This document shows positions 24,588 to 32,286 of a DNA stretch of 64,000 bases, in pieces (position 1 is the first letter of the stretch; each line of letters begins with the position of its first letter). The notes under the pieces are model-generated. The model made no database searches. It was not told the origin of the DNA and was given only the letters and a program-made list of their open reading frames with translations. Source of the stretch: Neobacillus rhizophilus (GTDB lineage Bacteria; Bacillota; Bacilli; Bacillales; Cytobacillaceae); the NCBI RefSeq assembly GCF_018343535.1, contig NZ_JAGYPF010000004.1, forward strand, positions 81,656 through 145,655. The letters run 5' to 3'. The position numbers and the translations under genes were made by a program.

Positions 24588-24992
24588 ATGACAAAAGATT
24601 TACTTTTGCGGTTTTTACTTGGCGGGGCAGCTGTTATGGCCAGCTATTTAATTATAGTGGTTTCGCCATGGGAAATCTTAGGGGGGATTTTCGCTGCGTT
24701 TCCGGCTGTGATGATTACGGCCGTCTTAATGGCAGGGGTTACTTCCGGAACAAAGAACGCAGCAAAAATTGCAGGCGGTTCCGTCTACGGCATGATTGGA
24801 GGCGTTATTTGTGCAGCGACCGTCTGGCTGTTCTTAAAACTGACTCATAATTGGCCGCTAAGTATGCTGCTCGGTCTGCTTTTTTGGCTGATCAGCTCAG
24901 TGATGGTGTCAACATTAAGGGAGAAATTAAATATAAAACTATTTAGTAGAAAAATGGTTTTGGCAGAAGCTCGGTTCAGACATCATAAATAA
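24588..24992 (+). CDS. DUF3147 family membrane protein, paralogue
   Basis: A 134-residue four-helix membrane protein with GGIFAAFPAVMITAVLMAG near residue 30, clearly related to the gene before it. ATG 24588 follows AAAGGGTG; GTG 24579 is part of that site. The last 25 residues are basic and soluble. Paired short membrane paralogues of this kind are often small transporters, but no function is established for this family. Confidence 0.8.
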   Translation: MTKDLLLRFLLGGAAVMASYLIIVVSPWEILGGIFAAFPAVMITAVLMAGVTSGTKNAAKIAGGSVYGMIGGVICAATVWLFLKLTHNWPLSMLLGLLFWLISSVMVSTLREKLNIKLFSRKMVLAEARFRHHK

Positions 24993-24995
24993 TAG

Positions 24996-25043
24996 AAAAA
25001 ATGCCAGGCACCATCCGAAAAAGGCAAGCAGCCTGGCATTTTT
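24996..25043. terminator. Bidirectional terminator after DUF3147 pair
   Basis: AAAATGCCAGGC (24998-25009) pairs with GCCTGGCATTTT (25031-25042), flanked by A and T runs. Confidence 0.88.
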
Positions 25044-25048
25044 CATCT

Positions 25049-25150
25049 TTAAATAATATCAAGGGGAACTTTTCTTGCGGGAGCCGGGAAAACCTCGTCA
25101 AGTCTAGATAATTCCTCTGTTGTTAATTCAATACAGGCAGCCGCATAATT
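25049..25150 (-). pseudogene. C-terminal remnant of an aldo/keto reductase
   Basis: The minus strand reads NYAAACIELTTEELSRLDEV and then FPAPARKVPLDII before a TAA. This is the usual C-terminus of aldo/keto reductases. An in-frame stop lies directly upstream and nothing of the barrel remains, so it is a relic of a deleted gene. Confidence 0.7.
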
Positions 25151-25267
25151 TCAAGTGAAAACTCCTGTTCGGAATAGACAAATTTTACAAAAAAATATGC
25201 ACATTTTTTAACAATCGTCATATATTAGCTTCTGTGTGAGAAATTACGTAGGAAGGAAGTATGGACG

Positions 25268-25405
25268 ATGAATAACAACCAAGTATTAACACCAATCAAG
25301 AACGTGGGCAAAGATCTAGGAAATGGCGGATTTAAGATTGTTGAAATCAATGTGACTGACCCGTCTGAAAATTTATTTGCTGTGTGTACGCCTGTTAAAA
25401 AATAA
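25268..25405 (+). CDS. 45-residue protein of unknown function
   Basis: A short frame beginning MNNNQVLTPIKNVGKDLGN and ending FAVCTPVKK, with AGGAAGGAAG upstream and a terminator 20 bases downstream, hence probably real. It has one cysteine near the C-terminus and a GNGG turn in the middle. I do not recognise it. Confidence 0.55.
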   Translation: MNNNQVLTPIKNVGKDLGNGGFKIVEINVTDPSENLFAVCTPVKK

Positions 25406-25423
25406 TAAAAAAGACTATCCAGA

Positions 25424-25468
25424 AAAACTATCTTTTTTGTAAAAATACATAGAAAGATAGTTTTTTTA
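25424..25468 (+). terminator. Intrinsic terminator
   Basis: AAACTATCTTT (25426-25436) pairs with AAAGATAGTTT (25453-25463), followed by T. Confidence 0.75.
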
Positions 25469-25494
25469 TTTATGCTATTTAGTGTTTTTTATAT

Positions 25495-25509
25495 ATGTAA
25501 GCGCATACA
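25495..25509 (+). promoter_or_regulatory. cre site (CcpA)
   Basis: ATGTAAGCGCATACA fits every position of the degenerate CcpA consensus WTGNAANCGNWNNCW. It lies 30 bases upstream of the small zinc-ribbon gene at 25540, suggesting carbon catabolite control. Confidence 0.6.
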
Positions 25510-25539
25510 TTGCAATGAGCAATGGAGGTGAGACCTTTG

Positions 25540-25707
25540 ATGTATATCTATGGTAATGACTATATCAAGTATTTGAACGACGACAGTGCAGGACATTTAA
25601 CATACGATCAATGGAAAGTGAAAAAGAGTCAACAGGGCACCGATCAATGCGCTTCATGCGGAACTGTGAAGGAACACTTGCAGCCTTGTCCGAAATGCAG
25701 ACATTAA
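25540..25707 (+). CDS. Small zinc-ribbon-like protein
   Basis: A 55-residue protein ending CASCGTVKEHLQPCPKCRH, whose CxxC and CxxC pairs form a rubredoxin-like zinc knuckle. The first half, MYIYGNDYIKYLNDD, has no known motif. GGAGGTG at 25524-25530 supports ATG 25540 (or TTG 25537); the earlier in-frame ATG 25522 contains that site. A cre box lies upstream and a terminator downstream, so it is a single-gene unit. Confidence 0.65.
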   Translation: MYIYGNDYIKYLNDDSAGHLTYDQWKVKKSQQGTDQCASCGTVKEHLQPCPKCRH

Positions 25708-25720
25708 TTGTAATGTTTAT

Positions 25721-25748
25721 AAAACCCACTCAATTGGTGGGTTTTTTT
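25721..25748 (+). terminator. Intrinsic terminator after zinc-ribbon gene
   Basis: AAACCCAC (25722-25729) pairs with GTGGGTTT (25737-25744), followed by T. Confidence 0.9.
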
Positions 25749-25813
25749 ATTTGCTTTATTCAAAAAAAAAATTCACTCGCCTATTGCAAATGAAATCAAA
25801 TTCAAATAATATC

Positions 25814-25832
25814 TAATTAGATAATCATTAAA
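25814..25832 (+). promoter_or_regulatory. Shared operator, regulator gene
   Basis: TAATTAGATAATCATTAAA lies 17 bases before the ArsR-type regulator. The near-identical TAATTAGATAATTGTTAAA lies before the following transporter at 26443. The core ATCTAATTAGAT at 25811-25822 is a palindrome. A shared word before both genes suggests the regulator's own operator. Confidence 0.6.
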
Positions 25833-25848
25833 GTAGGTGTACGCAAAC

Positions 25849-26427
25849 ATGCAATTAAACAAAATCGTGGAATTTCATAAAGCACTTGGTGACCTTACTA
25901 GGATCCGAATCATTGCCTTGCTTCAACAGGGGCCGTTGCACGGGCAGGCGATTGCCGGTAAGCTGGGGCTTAAACCGCCAACGATAACTCACCATATGGC
26001 AAAACTTAGAGAGGTGGGGTTGATCAAGGAACGGCGTGATAAAAACACCATCTATTTTTCTCTCAATACAAAAATATTAGAGATGAGTGCTAAGGCTATT
26101 TTGAATGTTGGAACGGGAGGCGGAGCAGAGATGGAAATGTCGGTGACAGCGGAGGATAGGGGAGCGATCATTAAAAACTTCTTCACCAAAGAAGGGAAAC
26201 TGAAAACCTACCCTGCGCAGCGAAAGAAAAAGCTAGTTGTGCTTGAGCATATGGTCAAAGGGCTGGAACTGGGTAAAGTTTATCAGGAAAAAGAAATCAA
26301 TGAATATTTAAAACAGTATCATGAGGATTACGCTACATTACGTCGCGAACTCATTATGTGTCAGTTTATGTACCGTGAAAATAATCAATATGAGTTAAAT
26401 CCAGTTGAGGTTTGGTGGTTGAAATAA
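25849..26427 (+). CDS. ArsR-type regulator with DUF2087 domain
   Basis: A 192-residue transcription factor. Residues 5-85 are a winged helix of ArsR type (HKALGDLTRIRIIALL, then the recognition helix region LKPPTITHHMAKLREVGLI). Residues 120-185 are a DUF2087 domain with KTYPAQRKKKLVVLEHM. No arsenic-type cysteine pair is visible. The frame opens at GTG 25837 (inside the ribosome site); ATG 25849 is preferred. The following gene is an MFS exporter under the same putative operator, so the regulator probably senses the exported compound. Confidence 0.85.
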   Translation: MQLNKIVEFHKALGDLTRIRIIALLQQGPLHGQAIAGKLGLKPPTITHHMAKLREVGLIKERRDKNTIYFSLNTKILEMSAKAILNVGTGGGAEMEMSVTAEDRGAIIKNFFTKEGKLKTYPAQRKKKLVVLEHMVKGLELGKVYQEKEINEYLKQYHEDYATLRRELIMCQFMYRENNQYELNPVEVWWLK

Positions 26428-26442
26428 ATTTTTTTACACAAC

Positions 26443-26461
26443 TAATTAGATAATTGTTAAA
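26443..26461 (+). promoter_or_regulatory. Shared operator, MFS gene
   Basis: TAATTAGATAATTGTTAAA matches the word at 25814-25832 in 17 of 19 positions and is followed by a second ATTAGAT half. It lies 31 bases before the MFS start. Confidence 0.6.
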
Positions 26462-26491
26462 TTAGATGATAATGAAAGGAGTTCCTGGGAG

Positions 26492-27727
26492 ATGGCTCTT
26501 TCCTTTATTAAACAGGAAAAACAGTACCGGAATTTGTTTCTAGCCGGTGTCGTAAATGGAATCGGTGATCGCTTCAGTTCCGTTGCTGTATTAGCGCTTG
26601 CGATCGAGTTAACAGGGTCAGGCTTTGCAGTCGGCATGACGCTGGCGATTCGGCTATTGCCTTTTGTTATCTTCGCCCCAATCGGAGGCAGGCTGGCAGA
26701 CCGTTTTTCAAGAAAAACCATTTTAGTGGCAACGGACCTCATCCGCATCGTGTTTGCCTTATCGTTTCTACTGGTTCATGGAAAAGAAGACCTTTGGATT
26801 GTTTATGTCAGTACCTTTATGTTAGCGGTTGGCGAGGCTATTTATGCACCAGCGAGAAAATCAGCGATACCTCAGCTTGTCAACAAAGAGCATCTGATGA
26901 AAATAAATAGTCTGGAACAAGTATTGGTTGGGATTGTGCTGATTGTAGGCGCCTTTTCAGGGGGGATTGTTTCCTACTTATTTGGAGCGGGTTTAACATT
27001 TATGATTAATGCCGCCTCCTTTTTAGGTGCAGCGATTATCATTTCTTCGATCACATTTCCTAAAAAGAAAAGCCTTCAGGATGAAAAGCAGCAGCATAAG
27101 GAAAAGCCGATTCCCACCTTTAAAAAGGTAATTTTACTGTCTGTACCGGTTCAAATTCTTCTTTTCTGTGAAGTAGTCATTGCGTCTATGAACGGAATTG
27201 ATAATGTCCTGATTACCGTGTATGCCATTAAAGAGTACCATTTAGGGGATGTAGGTGTTGGGCTGTTTTATGGAGCGTTAGGGATTGGTTTAACATTAAG
27301 TTTTTCTGTCGCCAACCGACTGCGAAAAAATATCTTTGGGATTGGGTTGGCCAGTCTCATGCTTGAGGGGGCTTTCCTGGTAGTATTGAGCCAAACCCAT
27401 TATATAGCCGCAGCGTTTCTCGTGTTTTGCGGGGCCGCGTTTATGTCCGGGATTGGGAATGCCTGTTTTGATACGGTTCTGATGAAGGAAATTCCTGAGG
27501 AACACCAGGGAACAATGTTTGGGTTATTGGCATCCATTGGCAATCCATTATTGGGTATTTCGATGCTTTTATCAGGGGTCGCTTTAGAATACCTGACCCC
27601 ACGAACCTTGGGGTTAATTGGCGGCAGCGCATATATGTTAATTGCCATTTTCCTGATGGTCTTCCTGTCTGTTAAACGGGTTCGAGAAAGGGACAGCATG
27701 CCCAGTCCGGAAATTTTGAAAAAATGA
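26492..27727 (+). CDS. MFS transporter
   Basis: A 411-residue, twelve-helix major facilitator of the group with a loop 2-3 motif GGRLADRFSRKT near residue 68. It begins MALSFIKQEKQYRNLFLAG, as many Bacillus macrolide/drug-efflux-like MFS proteins do. The ribosome site AAAGGAG is 11 bases before ATG 26492. It follows the ArsR-DUF2087 regulator by 64 bases and shares its operator, so it is likely an inducible efflux pump. The substrate cannot be inferred. Confidence 0.85.
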   Translation: MALSFIKQEKQYRNLFLAGVVNGIGDRFSSVAVLALAIELTGSGFAVGMTLAIRLLPFVIFAPIGGRLADRFSRKTILVATDLIRIVFALSFLLVHGKEDLWIVYVSTFMLAVGEAIYAPARKSAIPQLVNKEHLMKINSLEQVLVGIVLIVGAFSGGIVSYLFGAGLTFMINAASFLGAAIIISSITFPKKKSLQDEKQQHKEKPIPTFKKVILLSVPVQILLFCEVVIASMNGIDNVLITVYAIKEYHLGDVGVGLFYGALGIGLTLSFSVANRLRKNIFGIGLASLMLEGAFLVVLSQTHYIAAAFLVFCGAAFMSGIGNACFDTVLMKEIPEEHQGTMFGLLASIGNPLLGISMLLSGVALEYLTPRTLGLIGGSAYMLIAIFLMVFLSVKRVRERDSMPSPEILKK

Positions 27728-27865
27728 TGCCCCCCTTGAAATCGTAATAGAAACGTAAACCAAGCAGGACAGACATCCATTTTTAAAAGGTTATTATATT
27801 CGCATTTACGTTTACTGTCACGGCTGCATAAGAATAATTAAACCAATTAGAGAGGTGACTTTATT

Positions 27866-27988
27866 ATGTGCGGCTGGTGCGGTTGCGGTGGTTATGGCTA
27901 TGGTTTCGGCTATGGCGGCTTTAGCCCATTTGTATTAATTGTTGTATTGTTTATTCTTTTAATTATCGTTGGGGCTAGCTTTTATTAA
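27866..27988 (+). CDS. YjcZ-family sporulation peptide
   Basis: A 40-residue peptide, [18 protein letters not shown] followed by a single hydrophobic helix ([19 protein letters not shown]). This glycine-tyrosine head plus membrane helix is typical of YjcZ-type sporulation proteins of Bacillus. AGAGGTG precedes the ATG and a terminator follows eight bases after the stop. Confidence 0.85.
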   Translation: MCGWCGCGGYGYGFGYGGFSPFVLIVVLFILLIIVGASFY

Positions 27989-27996
27989 TTACAAGT

Positions 27997-28034
27997 AAAA
28001 AATGAGGTGTTCTTTGAGGGCACCTCATTTTTTA
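27997..28034 (+). terminator. Intrinsic terminator after yjcZ-like gene
   Basis: AAAAAATGAGGTG (27997-28009) and CACCTCATTTTTT (28021-28033) form a perfect 13-bp stem. Confidence 0.93.
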
Positions 28035-28111
28035 ATGGTCCCTAAAGTTGGAATCATTTTTTTAAATGGTGAATACATAATGGAGAATAAATAATAAAGG
28101 AGAGGGTTTAG

Positions 28112-28834
28112 CTGACTACCACTTTGTTTCTTGTTGTTTTAATCTCATCTCTTGCCTATATTCTTGGCGGATTTCTCGTTTTAATTCGAAAAAATTGGCC
28201 GGAAAGAACCTTATTGTCATTGGTTGCTCTTAGCGCTGGCCTGTTATTATCGATTGCTCTTTTACATTTAATTCCTCATGCCATAGAAGACTATCATGAT
28301 AGCAGTTTGTTCGTTTTGCTTGGTTTCCTGATTATGTATTTTATTTTTCTGCCAGGAACTTTTAATGGAAAAAATGGGGTAGAAAACAGTGGTAAATCTG
28401 GGGCAACGGGATTAACAATTGGAATGCTGCTCCATAATTTTTTTGAAGGATTATCGATTGGAATTAGCTATGCCTCATCTTTTGAATTAGGTGTTTTTGT
28501 TACGATTGCACTGGTAATTCATAAAATACCTGAAGGGCTTTCCTATACTTCGGTTATGCTCGCCTTTTTAAATGGCCGCAAAAAAACTGCCATCTATCTT
28601 GTCATTCAGGGGCTTTTTACCTGGCTCGGAGCAGGAATTGCTGTTTTGTTATCGGAAATGAAGGACTTTCAAGAAACAATTGTAGCTATGGGCTTATCAG
28701 TAACAGCTGGGATTTTTCTGTATCTAAGCGGGGCTATGTTATTGCCTTTAATAAATCAAGGGACATTTAAAAGTACACCTTTGTTTTTTATAGGTGGGAT
28801 CTTGCTCTTTTTCATATTACATAGTGTTGTCTAG
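28112..28834 (+). CDS. ZIP family metal transporter
   Basis: A 240-residue protein with about eight transmembrane helices. The metal-binding motifs HNFFEGLSIG (helix 4) and HKIPEGLSYT (helix 5) are those of ZIP zinc/iron/manganese transporters; LLHLIPHAIEDYHD adds a histidine-rich site. The track-like start TTG 28124 is 17 bases from the ribosome site GGAGAGG, whereas CTG 28112 is five bases from it and gives a normal N-terminus, so a rare CTG start is possible. It is a single-gene unit with its own terminator. Confidence 0.83.
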   Translation: MTTTLFLVVLISSLAYILGGFLVLIRKNWPERTLLSLVALSAGLLLSIALLHLIPHAIEDYHDSSLFVLLGFLIMYFIFLPGTFNGKNGVENSGKSGATGLTIGMLLHNFFEGLSIGISYASSFELGVFVTIALVIHKIPEGLSYTSVMLAFLNGRKKTAIYLVIQGLFTWLGAGIAVLLSEMKDFQETIVAMGLSVTAGIFLYLSGAMLLPLINQGTFKSTPLFFIGGILLFFILHSVV

Positions 28835-28855
28835 AACCTATATGATCCCAAATTG

Positions 28856-28890
28856 AAACGGCTTGGAAATTTCAAGCCGTTTTGTTTTTT
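28856..28890 (+). terminator. Intrinsic terminator after ZIP gene
   Basis: AAACGGCTTG (28856-28865) and CAAGCCGTTT (28873-28882) form a perfect 10-bp stem followed by TGTTTTTT. Confidence 0.92.
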
Positions 28891-29047
28891 GGGCTTTTTA
28901 TAAAAGATTTATTCTTCTCGAAAGTTCTGTAGTAAATAAAATCGAAATAGAAAAAATATGTAAGATTTTCTGACAAATGCCTATTTAACAGCCTTTATAT
29001 TTGATACATTTGATCCATATTTTATAAATAGGGATGGGGGATTTTTC

Positions 29048-29572
29048 ATGGAAAATGGTTTAGAAGTTAGAAAGAACATAAAAATAGAGAGATGCATCGC
29101 TATTGAGGAACATATGAACGAACTCTCAGCACTTCTTATTCAGGTTGTTGGGGATGGTGCTTCGATTGGATTTTTACCGCCATTAGAGGAAAACGTGGCA
29201 AAGGGGTATTGGGAATCCGTCTTAAATCCAGAGGTGGTCTTATTTGTTGCCAAGATAAATAATATCATCGCCGGGAGTGTTCAATTACATCTATGTTCAA
29301 AGCAGAACGGCAGACATCGGGCTGAAATCGCCAAGCTCATGACGCACCCACATTATCGCCGGAATGGAATTGCTCGGTTATTAATGGAGAAGGCTCACGA
29401 AACGGCTAAACAAATGGGGAGAACATTAATCGTTCTTGATACGAGGGAAGGAGATCCTTCTAATAGTCTTTATACTTCTTTTGGGTATATTCAAGCAGGT
29501 CGGATTCCTAAATATGCATTGTCTGAAAATGGGGATTTTGATGCGACGATAATTTATTATAAAATGATTTAA
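29048..29572 (+). CDS. GNAT family N-acetyltransferase
   Basis: A 174-residue acetyltransferase. The acetyl-CoA site is visible as AEIAKLMTHPHYRRNGIARLLMEKA (near residues 97-121, R/Q-x-x-G-x-G/A pattern), and the C-terminal half has LIVLDTREGDPSNSLYTSFG. Related proteins acetylate small amines or antibiotics; the substrate here is unknown. ATG 29048 follows ATGGGGGA. The gene stands alone. Confidence 0.85.
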   Translation: MENGLEVRKNIKIERCIAIEEHMNELSALLIQVVGDGASIGFLPPLEENVAKGYWESVLNPEVVLFVAKINNIIAGSVQLHLCSKQNGRHRAEIAKLMTHPHYRRNGIARLLMEKAHETAKQMGRTLIVLDTREGDPSNSLYTSFGYIQAGRIPKYALSENGDFDATIIYYKMI

Positions 29573-29590
29573 ACTATATAGAGATGGGTT

Positions 29591-29608
29591 CGTCTAAAAT
29601 GTTAGACG
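29591..29608 (+). terminator. Terminator-like hairpin after GNAT gene
   Basis: CGTCTAA (29591-29597) and TTAGACG (29602-29608) form a perfect stem with loop AATG. The following T-run is weak. Confidence 0.55.
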
Positions 29609-29650
29609 GACCTTTGTTATGGTAGAACTTGTAATTCGTAAAATAAATGG

Positions 29651-30228
29651 CTTATTTTTACCGGAGGGACACTTTTATTGTGGTCACGGGAAGAATAGCT
29701 AGCTTATTTTTACCAGTGCGATGCTTTTCTTTCACTCGAGGGAAGAATAGCTAGCTTATTTTTACCAGTGCGACATTTTTCTTGGACTCACGGGAAGAAT
29801 AGACGGCTTATTTTTACCATTGCGGTACTTTTCTTGTACTCACGAGAAGAATAGACCGTTTTATTTTTACCGGAGCGCTGCGTTTCTTGCACTCACGGGA
29901 AGAATAGACGGCTTATTTTTACCATTGCGGTACTTTTCTAGTACTCACGAGAAGAATAGACCGGTTTATTTTTACCGGAGCGCTGCGTTTCTTGCACTCA
30001 CGGGAAGAATAGACGGCTTATTTTTACCATTGCCGTATTTTTCTTGTACTCACGGGAAGAATAGACCGTTTTATTTTTACCGGAGCGCTGCGTTTCTTGC
30101 ACTCACGGGAAGAATAGACGGCTTATTTTTACCATTGCCGTATTTTTCTTGTACTCACGGGAAGAATAGACCGTTTTATTTTTACCGGAGCGCTGCTTTT
30201 CTTGCGCTCACGGGAAAATAGTAAGCCA
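29651..30228 (+). repeat. Long phased array, units of 52-53 bp
   Basis: Eleven units carry GGGAAGAATAG, then TTATTTTTACC, then a T-rich and CTCAC-ending part. The TTATTTTTA anchors are at 29651, 29703, 29755, 29807, 29860, 29912, 29965, 30017, 30070, 30122 and 30175: intervals of 52, 52, 52, then alternating 53 and 52. From 29807 on two unit types alternate, forming a 105-base higher-order repeat. The array fills most of the 875-base gap between the GNAT and DUF3231 genes; a decayed unit follows to about 30228. Confidence 0.93.
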
Positions 30229-30447
30229 TTTTTACTTTTACCTTCAACCGAGGCCGTTTTATCTTTAAGAACCCAAAACATAGGAGTGTTTTTCAGTGAT
30301 CTCGGACGGTTCTCTTGCCTCACATTCCCAGAAAATGAGGAAAAAGAACCTTCATTTTTTTCGGATTATGGGAAATGCTATTGAATGTGCTTTAGGAAAG
30401 GTGGCACGGGAATGAATTATTTTTCTTATAATTTGAGGAGGATTGCA
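30229..30447 (+). other. Non-repetitive remainder of the gap before DUF3231
   Basis: This stretch holds no convincing gene. It should contain the DUF3231 promoter, but no clear sigma consensus was recognised. An in-frame ATG at 30412 could extend the DUF3231 protein by 12 residues, but the ribosome site favours 30448. Confidence 0.4.
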
Positions 30448-30960
30448 ATGGGTATTTTGAGTGGAAATCCTAAGGAAGAGCCGATGCATTATGGCGAAGT
30501 GTTTGATCTATGGGCATCTGTTTTAGCTGGTAATGGCATGATTGCGGGTTATCAAACGATGATAAACCATGCAGGTGACGACGATTTAAAAAAATTATTA
30601 AAGGAAGCCATTGAACTTTGCCAGCAGGAAAAGAAACAAGTGGAGGAACTTTTAAAGGAAAACGGAATTGGTTTACCTCCAGCTTCACCAGAGCCGCCGG
30701 AAGCTTGTTTAGAGGATATTCCGGTTGGAGCGCGCGTTCCTGATCCCGCTATTGCTGCCGTACTTTCGGCCGATATAGCTGCAGGATTAGTGACTTGCAG
30801 CCAAGTTATCGGTAAATCCATTAGGGAAGATATCGCCATGATGTATGTGCAAATCCATAACCAAAAGGCAGCGCTTGGCGGCAAAGTTCTTAGGTTAAAC
30901 AAAGAAAAAGGCTGGCTGATCCCGCCGCCATTACATCCAAATAAACATGGTGACTGTTAA
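30448..30960 (+). CDS. DUF3231 family protein
   Basis: A 170-residue protein starting MGILSGNPKEEPMHYGEVF, the standard start of Bacillus DUF3231 proteins, which are built of ferritin-like four-helix units; many Bacillaceae carry several copies. Function is unknown. A strong GAGGAGG at 30435-30441 selects ATG 30448 over the longer frame. It stands alone between a long repeat array and a terminator. Confidence 0.85.
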   Translation: MGILSGNPKEEPMHYGEVFDLWASVLAGNGMIAGYQTMINHAGDDDLKKLLKEAIELCQQEKKQVEELLKENGIGLPPASPEPPEACLEDIPVGARVPDPAIAAVLSADIAAGLVTCSQVIGKSIREDIAMMYVQIHNQKAALGGKVLRLNKEKGWLIPPPLHPNKHGDC

Positions 30961-30967
30961 GGATATT

Positions 30968-31000
30968 AGGATGAAGACAAATTGTCTCCATCCTTTTATT
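30968..31000 (+). terminator. Terminator after DUF3231 gene
   Basis: AGGATGAAGAC (30968-30978) pairs with GTCTCCATCCT (30984-30994) with one mismatch, followed by TTTATTG. Confidence 0.75.
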
Positions 31001-31046
31001 GTTTCAACATTGCCTATATTTATGAACTATAGCCTGGAGGCCCCGG

Positions 31047-32141
31047 TCATCCCAGTTCAATTTTATTAGTGGCCCAGATGGCTAGCTGCAAAGTCAGAGC
31101 ATCCCTAAAATCTTTCGGATCGTACCCTGTTTCTTCTTTAATTTTATTTAACCGATAAATTAATGTATTTCGATGGATAAAAAGGGCATCAGCTGTGTTT
31201 TGGATGTTTAGATTGTGATCGAAAAACGCTTCCAATGTCTCCAAGTAGCTTTTCAATGTACTATTCATTATTCGTTTAGAGAATTTTTCTGCATCTTCCC
31301 ACTTGATCTTATAGATAAGGGCTTTTGATTCGACCTTGGAGAAGGGGACAATTTCCAGCGTCTTATCGGTGATATCGAGCGCAAGGTCACAGTCCAAATA
31401 AGATTCTTGAAAATTCTTTATGTCGGAAAAAGGAGTACTGAACGATAGGCGGTGGGAGACCTTAAGGCGTCTCAGTTCATGAGCAATCCTATCAAACACT
31501 TTTGATGTTTCAGTCAGGGTGCATTCCGAAAAGGCAATAAAAATTCTATTTATGTTAATGAAGCCAATAATTGCATTTTGTCCACTTATCGTTAGTTCCA
31601 GTTGTTTAATAAGAGTATTGTTAGAGATGGAACGCTCGTTCATTTGGATTACGCATGAAATAAACGGGGGGTGAAGCCGTTTTTCCAACAAACTTAGTCC
31701 CCGTTCAATATTAGTTATAGACGGTACCGATTTTAGCAATTCTTCTAAAATCATATCCTTGGTTCGCTGCTGCCATTCCAGCTGCGTGGAAATATAATTT
31801 TGCATGATCATGAGCTCCGTCGTCATTTTGACTAATCCCCCGAAATCCTGTGTTTCGATAGGATTTCCGGTGATGCCTATGACTCCAACGATGATGTCTT
31901 TAAACACGATAGGTAGATTAATTCCCGGCTGAGATCCTTTTAATTCTTTTGCCTGCTCCTCTGAAATAGTAACTGTTTTACCGGTCTTTAAAACTGCTAG
32001 AGCTCCTTCATGAATATCCCCTATTCTCGAAGAATTCCTGGAAGCAATGATGATCCCATGTTCATCCATTATGTTTATATTGCGATCAAGGCGAAGAGAG
32101 GTTTCTTTTACGATGGTGGAAGCGATTTCCTTTGTTAGCAT
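31047..32141 (-). CDS. cdaR: CdaR-type sugar-diacid transcriptional regulator
   Basis: A 364-residue regulator. Residues 1-130 are the sugar diacid recognition domain (KEIASTIVKETSLRLDRNINIMD; VFKDIIVGVIGITGNP), the middle is GGDEF-like, and residues 305-360 are the PucR-type helix-turn-helix (TADALFIHRNTLIYRLNKI). CdaR of E. coli activates galactarate, glucarate and glycerate genes. Here it is divergent from a glycerate kinase and a KDG permease gene, which fits that role. ATG follows TTGGAGG. Confidence 0.87.
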   Translation of the reverse strand: MLTKEIASTIVKETSLRLDRNINIMDEHGIIIASRNSSRIGDIHEGALAVLKTGKTVTISEEQAKELKGSQPGINLPIVFKDIIVGVIGITGNPIETQDFGGLVKMTTELMIMQNYISTQLEWQQRTKDMILEELLKSVPSITNIERGLSLLEKRLHPPFISCVIQMNERSISNNTLIKQLELTISGQNAIIGFININRIFIAFSECTLTETSKVFDRIAHELRRLKVSHRLSFSTPFSDIKNFQESYLDCDLALDITDKTLEIVPFSKVESKALIYKIKWEDAEKFSKRIMNSTLKSYLETLEAFFDHNLNIQNTADALFIHRNTLIYRLNKIKEETGYDPKDFRDALTLQLAIWATNKIELG

Positions 32142-32259
32142 AATTCCTCCAATAAATTAGTTATACCTTACAAAAAAACATATAATTTTTTAACTATTTT
32201 TGTTTATTATACACGATGAATTAAAGAAGTAGAAAAAGTATAATAATTCCATAAACTTA

Positions 32260-32274
32260 ATGAAAACGTTTTCT
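32260..32274 (+). promoter_or_regulatory. cre site (CcpA) before glycerate kinase
   Basis: ATGAAAACGTTTTCT matches every position of the CcpA consensus. It lies 16 bases downstream of a TATAAT (32239-32244) and 12 bases before the kinase start, where bound CcpA would block transcription. Confidence 0.72.
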
Positions 32275-32286
32275 AAGGAGGTTGCC

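Noticed and set aside
29820..30221. 133-codon plus-strand frame across the 52/53-bp array
   Set aside because: Repeat-driven open frame with 35-residue periodicity, no ribosome site and no known domain.
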